A DNA stretch of 64,000 bases from Hominisplanchenecus faecis (GCF_020687205.1 NZ_JAJEQE010000005.1:1-64000); one strand, 5' to 3'. Positions 8,448-18,244 are shown, counted from the stretch's first letter. Numbers and translations: made by a program. The notes: generated by a model from the sequence alone, not told the origin.

Positions 8448-9758
8448 ATGATCCAGAAACATCCGCTCCTGAAAAGCACCGCCATCCTGACCTGTGCCGG
8501 TATGGTCAGCCGCATCATCGGTTTCTTCTATAGAATATTCTTATCCAAGACAATCGGTGCGGAAGGAATCGGTATCTATCTTCTTCTTTTTCCGATCCAG
8601 ACCCTGCTGTTTTCCCTGACCTCATCCGGAATCCAGACTGCCATTTCCCGCTTTGTCTCTGCAAGGCTTGCATCGAACGACAAAAAAGGAGCCCGAGACA
8701 TCCTTCTTTGCGGTATGATGCTCTCTGTCCTGTTTTCCGGGATTGCTTCTTTTTTTCTTTATCAGAATGCGAATTTTATTGCCGTCTCTCTGCTGCATGA
8801 GGCACGCTGCAGCTCCCTTCTGAAAATTTTAAGCTTTGCACTGCCTTTTGCCGGTGTGCATGCCTGCATCATCGGATATTATACCGGACTGAAAAAAGCC
8901 GCCGTCCCTGCCATCTCCCAGCTGGTCGAACAGACCGCCCGCGTTGCCTCTTCGTTCCTGTTCTGGCAGATCATGGTGGAAAAAGGAATCCAGGTAACCC
9001 CTGTGCTTGCCATGTATGGTATGCTGACCTCGGAGATCATCGTGGTTCTGTATACCGGAACCCGGTTTCTGCTCCACCATCCGTCTTCTTTTGAAAAAGC
9101 ATGTCCGTTTTCCGCACACAGTATCCGGGAAATCCTTACTTTTTCGCTGCCCTTAAGTACAAACCGTGTCTGTTTAAGTCTTCTGCAAAGTGCTGAATCC
9201 ATCTGTATCCCGCTGCGACTGCAGGCTTTTGGCCTTGCAAGATCTGCAGCACTTTCTTCTTACGGAACACTGACCGGAATGGCTCTGCCGCTTGTTCTTT
9301 TTCCTTCGGCAGTCACAAACGCCCTCTCTGTTATGCTGCTGCCGGCTGTCTCCGAATCACAGGCTGGAAAAGACCGCAAAGCGATCGCAAGACTTTCTGT
9401 CCGCACCGTCCAGAGCTGCCTGCTGCTTGGCATCCTCTGTACCATTTTCTTTCTGGTCTTTGGAAATCTGTGCGGAATCCTGCTTTTTGACAGCAACGAG
9501 GCCGGAACTTACATCCAGATCCTCTCCTGGCTCTGTCCGTTCCTCTATCTTGGCACAACGCTTGCCAGTATTTTAAACGGACTTGGAAAGACCTTTCTTG
9601 TCTTCCTGTCAAATATGGCCGCGCTTTTTATAAGATTTTTATTCGTCTGGTTTGCCATTCCTTTTTCCGGTATCAAAGGCTATCTGCTCGGACTGCTTTT
9701 TTCACAGCTTCTGCACAGCCTGCTGTTGCTTTTCTGCCTGAACCGCAGTTTATCCTGA
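8448..9758 (+). CDS. SpoVB/MurJ-like polysaccharide flippase (MOP superfamily)
   Basis: The 436-residue integral membrane protein has about 12-14 hydrophobic segments and begins with the typical KSTAILTCAGMVSRIIGFFYRIFLSKTIG pattern (first part quoted in motif form: a cytoplasmic Lys, then GMVSRI and GFFYRI). This matches the SpoVB branch of MOP exporters, which move lipid-linked wall precursors across the membrane during spore cortex formation. The ATG at 8448 is chosen because the homologous N-terminus starts there, though its ribosome site is weak. It is divergent from iscR. A vegetative flippase role cannot be excluded. Confidence 0.82.
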   Translation: MIQKHPLLKSTAILTCAGMVSRIIGFFYRIFLSKTIGAEGIGIYLLLFPIQTLLFSLTSSGIQTAISRFVSARLASNDKKGARDILLCGMMLSVLFSGIASFFLYQNANFIAVSLLHEARCSSLLKILSFALPFAGVHACIIGYYTGLKKAAVPAISQLVEQTARVASSFLFWQIMVEKGIQVTPVLAMYGMLTSEIIVVLYTGTRFLLHHPSSFEKACPFSAHSIREILTFSLPLSTNRVCLSLLQSAESICIPLRLQAFGLARSAALSSYGTLTGMALPLVLFPSAVTNALSVMLLPAVSESQAGKDRKAIARLSVRTVQSCLLLGILCTIFFLVFGNLCGILLFDSNEAGTYIQILSWLCPFLYLGTTLASILNGLGKTFLVFLSNMAALFIRFLFVWFAIPFSGIKGYLLGLLFSQLLHSLLLLFCLNRSLS

Positions 9759-9877
9759 AATGCTGCCAGGTTTCTGTAGTCTGCTTTTTGTATAAAAAAA
9801 CATTTCCCGGACATACTAACTTCCGAGGCACAAAAACATCTGCATTTGAAATGCGACCCATCCAAGGAGGAATCGAA

Positions 9878-10063
9878 ATGAACGAATTATCGGAACTTGA
9901 CCTGCAGAACCTCCGCCATCTGATCGGCGGGTTTGACACCACACACTGCAAAATGACCGCCTACGCACAGGAAGCAGGCGATCCGGCTGTGAAACAGTTT
10001 TTCCAGAAATCTGCACAGTCCGCGATGCAGTGCAAACAACAGCTGATGACATTTCTGCAGTAA
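9878..10063 (+). CDS. Small ferritin-like/CotF-type protein
   Basis: This 61-residue soluble helical protein has a perfect AGGAGG before the ATG. Residues 5-60 look like one helical hairpin with His and Cys at HCKMTAY and QCKQQL. It sits 16 bp upstream of a second small protein of similar nature, which suggests a two-gene unit related to spore-coat CotF-like ferritin-fold proteins. The assignment rests on size, helical pattern and context, and the function is unknown. Confidence 0.6.
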   Translation: MNELSELDLQNLRHLIGGFDTTHCKMTAYAQEAGDPAVKQFFQKSAQSAMQCKQQLMTFLQ

Positions 10064-10079
10064 CAGGAGGTAAGAAAAG

Positions 10080-10331
10080 ATGTTAGATGAAAAGACAATG
10101 GTAGCCGACACATTAGCCGGCATCAACGGAGAACTGGTCCGCTATGGCGAAATGATCCCACAAACCGAAAATATGCAGCTGAAACAGGTTTTAAAGCAGT
10201 TCCGCAACCAGTGTGAAACTTCTCAGGAAGAGATCTATCAGCTTGCCCGCAGCAAACAGTACTATGTACCGGCCGCAAAGGCGACCGCCGAAGAAATCCA
10301 GCACGTTCGCTCCGTCCTTTCCCAGGGTTAG
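10080..10331 (+). CDS. Spore coat CotF-like small protein
   Basis: The 83-residue protein starts MLDEKTMVADTLAGINGELVR in style, resembling the first helices of CotF-family coat proteins, and ends QYYVPAAKATAEEIQHV, the Tyr-Tyr-Pro element common in that family. AGGAGG precedes the ATG. It is the second gene of a pair with the 61-residue protein upstream. CotF proteins are packed into the spore coat, and here that role is inferred from resemblance. Confidence 0.7.
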   Translation: MLDEKTMVADTLAGINGELVRYGEMIPQTENMQLKQVLKQFRNQCETSQEEIYQLARSKQYYVPAAKATAEEIQHVRSVLSQG

Positions 10332-10407
10332 GAAACATGCGTCTGTCATAAGTTTTTCTTAATTTTAAAAACTCTTCCTTGTCAGAATTCGGATTCTATG
10401 GGATACT

Positions 10408-10460
10408 GTTGTAGTAATAACCTGTTGCAGTCAGGAAGTGGGAGTCTTCTTCGGCTGAAA
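10408..10460. repeat. Decayed fragment of the 90-bp element
   Basis: The segment contains TTGCAG, a short insertion, AAGTGGGAGTCTTCT and TCGGCTGA, matching one side of the element at 51-140. It occupies most of the 161-bp gap before the wall-binding protein. Divergence is high, so the call is tentative. Confidence 0.4.
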
Positions 10461-10492
10461 AAAATTTCTGAATTTTACAAGGAGGGGTTTTT

Positions 10493-11197
10493 TTGAAACT
10501 TCACAGTTTAAAACATACCTGCATCATCCCGGTCCTCTGTGCGGCTCTGCTGATTCCGTCATACACCGTCCACGCCGACTGGGAGTACAATACAGAAGAA
10601 AATACACTGCGTTACAAGACAAACGACGGCACCTATCTTACTTCTGTATTTCGTAAGATCAAAGGCTATACTTACTATTTTGATGCCGACGGAACGGTCC
10701 ACACCGGATGGCTGGATTTAAAAGGCGATCGCTACTTCTTCTCGGAGAGCGGTGCCATGCTGACAAGCCAGTGGATCGGTGACAAATACCTTATGAAAAA
10801 TGGCAAGATGGCCAGAAGCCGCTGGGTGGACAACCACAATGTCTATGTCAACAAAAACGGTTCCCGCGTGGCAGTCGGCAAAAAATACAAAGCGAAATTT
10901 ATCAAGACCGCCCAGGGCACGAAATACCGGAATGTGGATGGCACCTACTCTGCAAAGACCTGGCAGAGCATCAAAGGATACTGGTACTACTTTTATTCGA
11001 CCGGATACATGGCAACAAATGCCCAGCTTGGCGAGTATTACGTCGATAAGAGCGGTCATATGGTCAAAAATAAGATCGTAAAGATCGGCAAATATTATTA
11101 CCGCTATGGTGCGGACGGAAGATTTGTAAAACGTTCCAAGACAAGGTCCAAACTGATTCCAAAAAAGAAACATTCCAAAAGGCACCTCTCTGATTAA
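10493..11197 (+). CDS. Secreted protein with cell-wall-binding (choline-binding-like) repeats
   Basis: The 234-residue exported protein has a signal peptide (residues 1-28, cleavage near VHA) and then about seven repeats of 18-22 residues of the type GYTYYFDADGTVHTGW, YYFYSTGYMATNA and YYVDKSGHMVKN. Such aromatic-glycine repeats bind choline or glucans in wall and toxin proteins. No enzymatic domain is present. The C-terminus is strongly basic. The start is a TTG, supported by AAGGAGGGG at ideal spacing and by the signal peptide that follows. It is convergent with glgA. Confidence 0.85.
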   Translation: MKLHSLKHTCIIPVLCAALLIPSYTVHADWEYNTEENTLRYKTNDGTYLTSVFRKIKGYTYYFDADGTVHTGWLDLKGDRYFFSESGAMLTSQWIGDKYLMKNGKMARSRWVDNHNVYVNKNGSRVAVGKKYKAKFIKTAQGTKYRNVDGTYSAKTWQSIKGYWYYFYSTGYMATNAQLGEYYVDKSGHMVKNKIVKIGKYYYRYGADGRFVKRSKTRSKLIPKKKHSKRHLSD

Positions 11198-11215
11198 AAC
11201 AGAAGAAAGGCATAA

Positions 11216-11254
11216 AAAAGCTTCTTCGATCTATTTCGTTTCGAAGAAGCTTTT
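11216..11254. terminator. Bidirectional terminator
   Basis: A 14-bp perfect stem (AAAAGCTTCTTCGA at 11216-11229 and its complement at 11241-11254) is flanked by A-runs and T-runs. It can end both the plus-strand wall-binding gene and the minus-strand glgA. Confidence 0.9.
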
Positions 11255-11304
11255 CTTTTATTTGATTCTTAAGATCGTTTTCCAATCTCTTACATCCTTT
11301 TTGT

Positions 11305-12750
11305 TCAGCATCCAAGCATCCAGTTGTACATCTCTTCGTACTGTTTTGCAGAACTTGCCCAAGAGAAATCTGCTGCCATTGCACGGTCTACCATCTTGTT
11401 CCACTCACGCTTTTTCTCATAATAAATGTACTGTGCATACTTCAGTGTGTTGAACATCTCATGTGCATTATAATTTGCAAAGCTGAATCCCGTTCCGGTT
11501 CCCTCATACTCATTGTACGGAATCACAGTGTCTTTCAGACCGCCTGTCTCACGCACGATTGGCAGTGTGCCGTAACGAAGACTCATCAGCTGGCTGAGGC
11601 CGCACGGCTCAAACAGGGACGGCATCAGGAATGCATCACAAGATGCATATATCTTATGAGACATTGCTTCAGAATAGAAGATGTTCGCAGATACTTTGCC
11701 CTGATATTTCCATGCGAAATGGCGGAACATATTCTCATATTTCTCTTCGCCGGTTCCAAGGATCACAAACTGGACATCCTGCTGGCACATCTCATCCATC
11801 ATATAGGCGATCAGGTCGAATCCTTTCTGGTCTGTCAGTCGTGATACGATACCAATCATAAACTTCTTGTCGTCTTTTTCCAGACCAAGCTCTTCCTGAA
11901 GTGCTCTCTTATTCTTTACTTTTTCTTTGCGGAAATTCTTTGCGTTATAATTTTTTACTATATATCTATCCGTCTCCGGATTGTATTCATCATAATCAAT
12001 GCCGTTTACAATACCACGCAGGTCATGTGCCCTTGCATTGAGCAGTCCGTCAAGATGTTCGCCGTAGAACGGTGTCTTGATCTCCTCTGCATAGGTACGG
12101 CTGACGGTCGTGATCGCATCTGCGTAAACCAGTCCGCCTTTCAGGTAATTGGCATCGCCGTAAGCTTCCAGTTTGTCCGGTGTAAAATAGCAGGATGGAA
12201 GTCCGGTGATATCCTTTACGGTCTTCATATCCCACACACCCTGGAATTTCAGGTTGTGGATCGTCATGATCGATTTCATGTTGCAGAAGAACTCGCCCTC
12301 GTGGAACTTGTCCTTCAAAAATACCGGGATCAGACCGGTCTGCCAGTCGTGGCAGTGTACGATATCCGGTTTAAATCCGATCAGCGGCAGTGCTGAGAGT
12401 GCTGCCTTTGAGAAAAAGGCAAACTTCTCGATATCTTCGTAAATATTTCCATATGGTCTTGGTCCTGCCAGGTAGTATTCATTATCAATGAAATAATAAT
12501 GGATGCCCTCATACATCATATGAAGCACACCTACATACTGGCTTCGCCAGGACAGATCCATATAGAAATGCGTTATGTACTCTAACTGATTTTTATATTC
12601 CTCTTTCATACACATATACTTCGGTATGATCACGCGTACGTCAAACTCGTCTTTATTAAAACATTTCGGCAGCGATCCCACTACATCTGCCAGTCCACCT
12701 GTCTTAATAAAAGGTACACATTCTGATGCTACAAATAACACATTTTTCAT
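11305..12750 (-). CDS. glgA: Glycogen synthase (ADP-glucose type, GT5)
   Basis: It elongates alpha-1,4-glucan from ADP-glucose. The 481-residue protein starts with the family's MKNVLFVASECVPFIKTGGL element, whose KTGGL loop binds the sugar nucleotide. The GT-B C-terminal half holds GIVSRLTDQKG and PSLFEPCGLSQ. No other glg genes are in the window. It has AGGAGG before the ATG and its own promoter. It follows spo0A in the same direction, and glycogen is a usual pre-sporulation store. Confidence 0.96.
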   Translation of the reverse strand: MKNVLFVASECVPFIKTGGLADVVGSLPKCFNKDEFDVRVIIPKYMCMKEEYKNQLEYITHFYMDLSWRSQYVGVLHMMYEGIHYYFIDNEYYLAGPRPYGNIYEDIEKFAFFSKAALSALPLIGFKPDIVHCHDWQTGLIPVFLKDKFHEGEFFCNMKSIMTIHNLKFQGVWDMKTVKDITGLPSCYFTPDKLEAYGDANYLKGGLVYADAITTVSRTYAEEIKTPFYGEHLDGLLNARAHDLRGIVNGIDYDEYNPETDRYIVKNYNAKNFRKEKVKNKRALQEELGLEKDDKKFMIGIVSRLTDQKGFDLIAYMMDEMCQQDVQFVILGTGEEKYENMFRHFAWKYQGKVSANIFYSEAMSHKIYASCDAFLMPSLFEPCGLSQLMSLRYGTLPIVRETGGLKDTVIPYNEYEGTGTGFSFANYNAHEMFNTLKYAQYIYYEKKREWNKMVDRAMAADFSWASSAKQYEEMYNWMLGC

Positions 12751-12784
12751 AAACTTTTCCTCCTAATCGGTACCGCTTTTTTTC

Positions 12785-12813
12785 ATTATAACGCATTTTT
12801 TCTCTATTGAAAA
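12785..12813 (-). promoter_or_regulatory. Promoter of glgA
   Basis: On the minus strand, a perfect TATAAT (12785-12790) is preceded at 17 bp by TTTTCA (12808-12813). It lies about 35 bp before the glgA start codon. Confidence 0.6.
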
Positions 12814-12887
12814 GTGTTATCTGTATATTTTGCACAATTTTTATGTTTTTTCTCTGATAAAGCTTCCATCTTGTCCCATCTGTGTTT

Positions 12888-13685
12888 TCATCGATTCTTG
12901 TATTCCAGGCGGATCTTATCCGCGATCAGAGCAATAAACTCCGAGTTGGTCGGCTTGCCTTTGCCGTTGCTGACCGTATAACCAAATAATTCTTCGATCG
13001 TATCCATCTTACCTCTGCTCCACGCTACCTCGATCGCATGACGGATCGCCCGCTCCACACGGCTTGGCGTGGTCTGGTGTTTTTTTGCGATCGTCGGATA
13101 GAGGATCTTTGTGATGGAATTGAGCATTTCCATATCGCTCACCGACATGATGATCGAATCACGCAGATACTGATAACCTTTGATATGTGCCGGTACGCCG
13201 ATTTCATGGATGATGTTGGTCACATCCGTCTCCAGGTTGCGTTCCATGTATTCTTTCTTGCTCTCGTAGGCATTTACCTTCTGTACTTTTGCGAAATTAC
13301 GGTCTTTCTTTACTCTTGTGTGCTTGATTCGGTTGATAACCATCTCATTGTCAAATGGTTTCAGAATATAGTAATCTGCTCCGAGGTCAAATGCATCTTC
13401 CGTGATCTTCTCCTGGCCGACGGCTGTAATGACGATGAATGCCGGATGTTTGCGGATTTCCTGATCTTTGTTCACCCGCTCCATGACAGTCAGCCCATCG
13501 ACTTTGGGCATGACCAGATCCAGAAGTACGACATCCGGCTCCTGCTTTTTGATAATATCATACAGATCTTCGCCATTTCCTGCTTTTCCGACTACATTCA
13601 GTTCTTCATCACTGCTCACGATTTTATCCAGAAGCTGTAAAACCTTCGCGTTGTCATCTGCAATCGCTATATTCAGCTTATCCAT
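12888..13685 (-). CDS. spo0A: Sporulation master regulator Spo0A
   Basis: The 265-residue response regulator has a receiver domain (residues 1-125) with the acidic pocket Asp10, Asp11 and phosphoacceptor Asp56 ([11 protein letters not shown]). The DNA-binding effector domain follows (about 150-265) and contains [17 protein letters not shown], the recognition helix that reads 0A boxes. It is phosphorylated at sporulation onset and controls entry into the spore pathway. It is the final gene of the conserved recN-spoIVB-spo0A order, has GGAGGTG before the ATG, and has a 0A box upstream. Confidence 0.98.
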   Translation of the reverse strand: MDKLNIAIADDNAKVLQLLDKIVSSDEELNVVGKAGNGEDLYDIIKKQEPDVVLLDLVMPKVDGLTVMERVNKDQEIRKHPAFIVITAVGQEKITEDAFDLGADYYILKPFDNEMVINRIKHTRVKKDRNFAKVQKVNAYESKKEYMERNLETDVTNIIHEIGVPAHIKGYQYLRDSIIMSVSDMEMLNSITKILYPTIAKKHQTTPSRVERAIRHAIEVAWSRGKMDTIEELFGYTVSNGKGKPTNSEFIALIADKIRLEYKNR

Positions 13686-13785
13686 AAAAGCACCTCCATT
13701 TAGTTACAAATATGCCAAAAACTACTTGTATTATAAGCAGAACTTTTGGTGGACGCAAGCAGTTCCTGTCGCATTTTTCTCCCTT

Positions 13786-13796
13786 TTTTCGACAAA
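13786..13796 (-). promoter_or_regulatory. 0A box upstream of spo0A
   Basis: The minus strand reads TTTGTCGAAAA here, with the core TGTCGAA at 13788-13794 exactly as in the Spo0A binding consensus. It lies about 100 bp before the spo0A start. A weaker relative (TGTCGCA) is at 13767-13773 on the other strand. Autoregulation is the obvious inference. Confidence 0.65.
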
Positions 13797-13869
13797 CTGC
13801 CTTCCATTAAGCTTAAAAGAACAACCTTTCTGTCGTATATGGGCGAAAACCGGATGCATACCTCCCCGC

Positions 13870-15108
13870 TTACTTCTCCAGCATATTTTCTGCAAAAATT
13901 GCATAGCCACGGGATGGATCTGCCACAAAGACATGGGTGACTGCTCCGATCAGCTTTCCGTCCTGAAGGATTGGACTTCCGCTCATGCCCTGGACGATGC
14001 CGCCGGTCTTTTCAAGAAGATCCTGATCCTTCACCCGGATCACCATGCTTTTGTTTATATCGCGGTGGCTCAGGTTGATTTTTTCTATCTCTACCGTATA
14101 TTCTTTTACGCTGCCGTCGATTGAGCAGTAGATCGAAGCATTTCCCGTATGCACTTCCTGGCGGTACGCCGTCTGTACAAACGAATGGCCGGACAGTTCC
14201 TGCGGCATAGCATATAACATTCCTTTGATCCCGGTCTCGGAATTGGAGGTGATCGTCCCGAGAATCTGGTCATCCCGGTAATAGATCGTCCCGGAGAGTT
14301 CGCCCGGATTGCCTTTTTCTCCTTTCTTTACTGCTCCCACGCTTGCCCGGTACAGTTTTCCGTCCCGGATCTGCATCAGAAGCCCGGTGTCCACATCACT
14401 GATCCCGTGTCCTAATGCTCCATACTGTTTCTGCCCGTCCACATAGGTCATCGTGCCAAGTCCCTGTGTGTCATCCCGCACCCACACACCCAGTTTGCAG
14501 CTGCCATCCTGCATGCGAACCGGCAGAATCTGACATTCTTTTTCGAATCCATTTCTTATAACAGTGAGTCTGATCTTTTTTCCCTGACTTTTTTCGACGA
14601 TTTCCAGAATTTCTTCTTTTGTGGAAATTTCTTTTCCATCTGCTTTTACGATATAATCCCCCGATTTCAGTATTCCAAGGGAAGGTTCTCTTTCCATGCC
14701 ATCTGCATCTGTCACGCTCCCGGTCCCGACAACCAAAATCCCTTTTGTTTTCATAAAAATACCGATCGTATTGCCGCCCGGGAGTACCTGCGGCAGCTCT
14801 TTTTGCTGTATTTCAACCGTTTTGAGCGGAACGAATCCCAGAAAAGAACACTGAATCTTGATCTTTTCTTCCGGGATTTTTGTATTTTCCGCAGAAACGG
14901 ATGCATAGACAACCTCATCTTTTACCATACTTTGAAAAGGGAGCTTTATCGTATCGACATCCTCATAAGATGCCACATTCAGCTGATCTGGGATGCTGCT
15001 TTTCAGATACCAGAATCCGCCCGTCACAAGAAAAAAGAACAACAGCAAAAACATCGCCAGCATGCGATAGATTGCCCTTGTTCTTTCTGTTATTTTTTTC
15101 TTTTTCAC
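13870..15108 (-). CDS. spoIVB: SpoIVB peptidase (S55)
   Basis: This forespore-secreted serine protease triggers pro-sigma-K processing in the mother cell. The 412 residues comprise one N-terminal membrane anchor (about 12-34), a PDZ domain (about 120-195) and the S55 protease domain with His234 (ALGHGISD) and the serine motif GMSGSP at 374-379. A GTG start is used, preceded by AGGTGA. It lies between recN and spo0A as in most spore-formers. Expression is expected from a forespore sigma factor, and I did not identify its promoter. Confidence 0.96.
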   Translation of the reverse strand: MKKKKITERTRAIYRMLAMFLLLFFFLVTGGFWYLKSSIPDQLNVASYEDVDTIKLPFQSMVKDEVVYASVSAENTKIPEEKIKIQCSFLGFVPLKTVEIQQKELPQVLPGGNTIGIFMKTKGILVVGTGSVTDADGMEREPSLGILKSGDYIVKADGKEISTKEEILEIVEKSQGKKIRLTVIRNGFEKECQILPVRMQDGSCKLGVWVRDDTQGLGTMTYVDGQKQYGALGHGISDVDTGLLMQIRDGKLYRASVGAVKKGEKGNPGELSGTIYYRDDQILGTITSNSETGIKGMLYAMPQELSGHSFVQTAYRQEVHTGNASIYCSIDGSVKEYTVEIEKINLSHRDINKSMVIRVKDQDLLEKTGGIVQGMSGSPILQDGKLIGAVTHVFVADPSRGYAIFAENMLEK

Positions 15109-15183
15109 ACACGGTCACCTCATCTTTCCCTGCCTCTGCGGCTGATTTTTGATTTGGTTCTAGTATGTGAAACTCAGATTCTT

Positions 15184-16878
15184 TTACTCTGGCTCATTCT
15201 GGAATCCGTGTCCTCTGGCATTTTTTGCCAGCTGACGCATCTCTTTTGCACTGTCAAGCACCATCTGCGTGATCTTTGCTCCGCCGAGGATCCTTGCCAG
15301 TTCGTCGATACTCTCTTTCTCATCCAGCTGCCGGATCGAGGTCTGGGTCTCGTTTTCGATAACCTTCTTTTCGATCATAAAATGCACATCTGCCATCGCT
15401 GCGATCTGTGCCAGATGCGTGATACAGATCACCTGATGGTTTCCGGCGATCAGTGCCAGCTTTTCGGATACCATCTGTGCAGTGCGTCCGCTGATACCGC
15501 TGTCGATCTCATCAAAGATCAGCGTCTCAACCTTCTCCTGGTCTGCCATCACGGATTTGACCGCCAGCATGATCCTGGAAAGCTCACCTCCGGATGCCGT
15601 ATCCTGCACCGGACGCAGCGGCTGACCCGGATTGGTGGAAATCATAAAACACACTTCGTCCTGCCCGGATACCATATAATCTTCCAGCAGACGGAAATCG
15701 AGTTCAAACTGTACATCCAGAAAATTCAGATCCATCAGAGCCTGCTTCACCTGTTCTGTAAAACGCTGTGCCGCTTCCTTTCGGATGACAGTGAGGTTTT
15801 CTGCTTCTTTTTGCAGCTGTTTTTTGCAGGCGGCAAAACGGCTTTTTCGCTCCGCCAGGTATCCTTCGTAGTTTTCAAGTACTGCAAAACGCTGCTTTTT
15901 TTCTTCACAGTATGCCTGGATTTTCTCGATCGTATCACCGTATTTCGTCTTCAGATGGTTGATCAGATCAAGCCGCTCCTCTGTCTTTTTCAGCGTTTCT
16001 TCATCGACATCCAGCTCATCTGCATATCCGGAGATCTCCCGGTTAAAATCATTTAAAAGGCTGTCCACATCCATCAGCTGGTTATAAAGTGCCTTCAGAT
16101 CCGAATCGTACTCTGACACGGATGCAAGGCTTCGAAGAGCACGCCCGATCGCTTCCGATGCTCCGTCGGATGCACAGAGCTGATATGCCTCCAGGACCGA
16201 TTCCAGGATCTCTTTTCCGTTTGCCAGTCTCTTATAATCGTCCTCCAGTGCCTCATCTTCCCCTTTTTGCAGGGCAGCTTCTTCGATTTCACCAATCTCA
16301 AAGCTTAAAAAATCCATCTCTTTTGCTCTGGTGGCATTGTCCAGCTGTGCCTGCTGCAGTTCCTTTTTCAGTTCGCCGTATTCCTGATAGCAGGTTTTGT
16401 AGTTTTCTTTTGCCAGAGTCAGCTTTTCTCCCGCAAAATCGTCGAGTAGTTCCAGATGTTTGCGAATATGTAAAAGAGACTGATTCTCATGCTGACCATG
16501 GATGTCGATCAGCAGTGTACCGGCTTTTCTGACCATGGAAACCGGAACAGTCTCTCCATTGATCTTGCTGGTCGTCCGCCCCTTTGACAGCCGCCGGCTG
16601 ATGATCACCTCACCATCTTCCACCGGGATCTCCAGCTCCAGAAGTGCCTGTCGCTGTTCTTCATTTTCAATCACAAAAACAAGCTCCGAAAGTGCATAAT
16701 CTGCATCTTCCCTTGCAAACCCCTTAAAATTCTGCAAACCAAGGGCAACGGCGATCGAGCCGAGCAGAATGGATTTTCCCGCTCCTGTCTCACCGCTTAA
16801 GATATTCAGTCCCTTTCCGAGACTGATATCTGCCTCTTTGATCAGTGCCATGTTCTTCACATGAATATTTGCCAGCAT
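15184..16878 (-). CDS. recN: DNA repair protein RecN
   Basis: RecN is an SMC-like ATPase that gathers broken DNA ends for recombinational repair. The 564-residue protein has an N-terminal Walker A (GETGAGKS), a long central coiled coil rich in Glu, Lys and Leu (about 150-370), and C-terminal signature TASGGELSR with Walker B LIFDEIDSGISG. Length and order are standard. It follows argR by 18 bp, as in other Firmicutes. Confidence 0.97.
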   Translation of the reverse strand: MLANIHVKNMALIKEADISLGKGLNILSGETGAGKSILLGSIAVALGLQNFKGFAREDADYALSELVFVIENEEQRQALLELEIPVEDGEVIISRRLSKGRTTSKINGETVPVSMVRKAGTLLIDIHGQHENQSLLHIRKHLELLDDFAGEKLTLAKENYKTCYQEYGELKKELQQAQLDNATRAKEMDFLSFEIGEIEEAALQKGEDEALEDDYKRLANGKEILESVLEAYQLCASDGASEAIGRALRSLASVSEYDSDLKALYNQLMDVDSLLNDFNREISGYADELDVDEETLKKTEERLDLINHLKTKYGDTIEKIQAYCEEKKQRFAVLENYEGYLAERKSRFAACKKQLQKEAENLTVIRKEAAQRFTEQVKQALMDLNFLDVQFELDFRLLEDYMVSGQDEVCFMISTNPGQPLRPVQDTASGGELSRIMLAVKSVMADQEKVETLIFDEIDSGISGRTAQMVSEKLALIAGNHQVICITHLAQIAAMADVHFMIEKKVIENETQTSIRQLDEKESIDELARILGGAKITQMVLDSAKEMRQLAKNARGHGFQNEPE

Positions 16879-16896
16879 ATTACACTCCCATTTCTT

Positions 16897-17367
16897 TTAA
16901 TTATGCAGCGGCGTACCGGCTGCAATGATCTTTTTTATCTTATCCATGACGATCAGTGTCTCATCTACGCTGCGGACAGCACACATGATTGTATCGTCCC
17001 CTGCGATACAGCCTGCGATCTCCGGCCATTTCATGGCATCAAGTGCCGCTGCCACTGCCATCGCCATACCTGCCACCGTCTTTACGACCAGTATATTCTG
17101 TGCCATATCCATCGCCACAAAGCCATCCCGCAGGATACGGAGATATTTTTCATTCATGCCCGTCTCGGTACCCTGCATCACTTTGTAAACCTGACGGCCT
17201 CTGTCGTTGGTTACTTTTGTCAGCTTCATTTCCCGGATATCACGGGAAACGGTTGCCTGCGTCACCGGAAAGCCCTCTGCGTTGAGCTTTTCTGCCAGCT
17301 CTTCCTGTGTCTCTATGTCATCTCTGCTGATCAGATCCAGGATCTTTGCGTGTCTGTTGATCTTCAC
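16897..17367 (-). CDS. argR: Arginine repressor ArgR
   Basis: The 156-residue regulator has an N-terminal winged helix (about 1-70, with TQATVSRDIREM) and a C-terminal oligomerisation and arginine-binding domain (about 80-150, GCIAGDDTIMCAVR). It represses arginine biosynthesis and can activate catabolism. The GTG start is supported by AGGAGG 9 bp upstream. It lies between nadK and recN, 13 bp from nadK. A carbamate kinase gene at 36 kb is a possible but unproven target. Confidence 0.95.
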   Translation of the reverse strand: MKINRHAKILDLISRDDIETQEELAEKLNAEGFPVTQATVSRDIREMKLTKVTNDRGRQVYKVMQGTETGMNEKYLRILRDGFVAMDMAQNILVVKTVAGMAMAVAAALDAMKWPEIAGCIAGDDTIMCAVRSVDETLIVMDKIKKIIAAGTPLHN

Positions 17368-17380
17368 CCTTCATTTCCTC

Positions 17381-18244
17381 CTACTGGTCATTCATCTTGT
17401 TTCTCAGGACTTCAAGAAAACTGATGTTGTTTATCTTTATCAGTCGTGTCATACGGCTGGAACGGTAAATGCGGATACAGTCACCGATTCCCAGTTTGAC
17501 ACAGGTATCTCCGTCAAACGATGCGGCTGCCTCATCCCAGCCCGCGGTATGTCCGTGCAGCAGCTCCACCGTGATCTCCGCATCTGCCGGAAGCACGATG
17601 CTTCGTGTATTAAGCGTGTGCGGTGCGATTGGCGTAAGCAGGATCAGAGAAGCCTCCGGGGAAACGATCGGTCCACCTGCCGAGAGGCTGTATCCGGTTG
17701 ATCCGGTCGGCGTAGAGATGATGATGCCGTCCGCACTGTAAGAACGTAAAAACTCGCCATTGACATAAATATTAAAGTCAATGATCTGAAGCCTTCCGCT
17801 TCTTGCGATCACGATATCATTGAGTGCAAAATCCTGCAGCAGCTTTTTCTTGTGGCTGTAGGCACAGCCTTCGAGCATCATCCGGTCTTCGATCACCACG
17901 TTGTCATCGATCAGCCGGTCCAGTGCCTCTTCCATATTGTCACCGTCCACCTCTGCCAGATAGCCGAGTGTCCCCTTATTCACTCCGAGAAGCGGGATAT
18001 TCCGCTCGATCATGTCTCTGGCCGCCTGTAAAAGCGTGCCGTCCCCGCCAACCACCAGAATACATTCGGTGTCATCCGGGATCAGATTCGCATTCGTATA
18101 TTTATAAGAACGCAAGCTTTCTTTTCCCTGGCGTTCCTGTATGATGCACTGTTTTCCTCTGAAATTCAGATAGGCTTTTATCTTTTTTGCGATCTTTCCT
18201 TCCGGATCTTTCATACTGTTTGATATTACATAAAATCTGTCCAT
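17381..18244 (-). CDS. nadK: NAD kinase
   Basis: It phosphorylates NAD to NADP. The 287-residue protein carries the diagnostic VVGGDGTLLQAA motif, GTLGYLAEV, and the PTGSTGYSLSAGGPIV segment with the conserved substrate-binding residues. It lies between tlyA (13 bp) and argR (13 bp) and is clearly co-transcribed with them. Confidence 0.96.
   Translation of the reverse strand: MDRFYVISNSMKDPEGKIAKKIKAYLNFRGKQCIIQERQGKESLRSYKYTNANLIPDDTECILVVGGDGTLLQAARDMIERNIPLLGVNKGTLGYLAEVDGDNMEEALDRLIDDNVVIEDRMMLEGCAYSHKKKLLQDFALNDIVIARSGRLQIIDFNIYVNGEFLRSYSADGIIISTPTGSTGYSLSAGGPIVSPEASLILLTPIAPHTLNTRSIVLPADAEITVELLHGHTAGWDEAAASFDGDTCVKLGIGDCIRIYRSSRMTRLIKINNISFLEVLRNKMNDQ

Noticed and set aside
14803-16056. 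417-codon plus-strand open frame across spoIVB and recN
   Set aside because: It spans two real genes on the opposite strand and shows no protein-like features.
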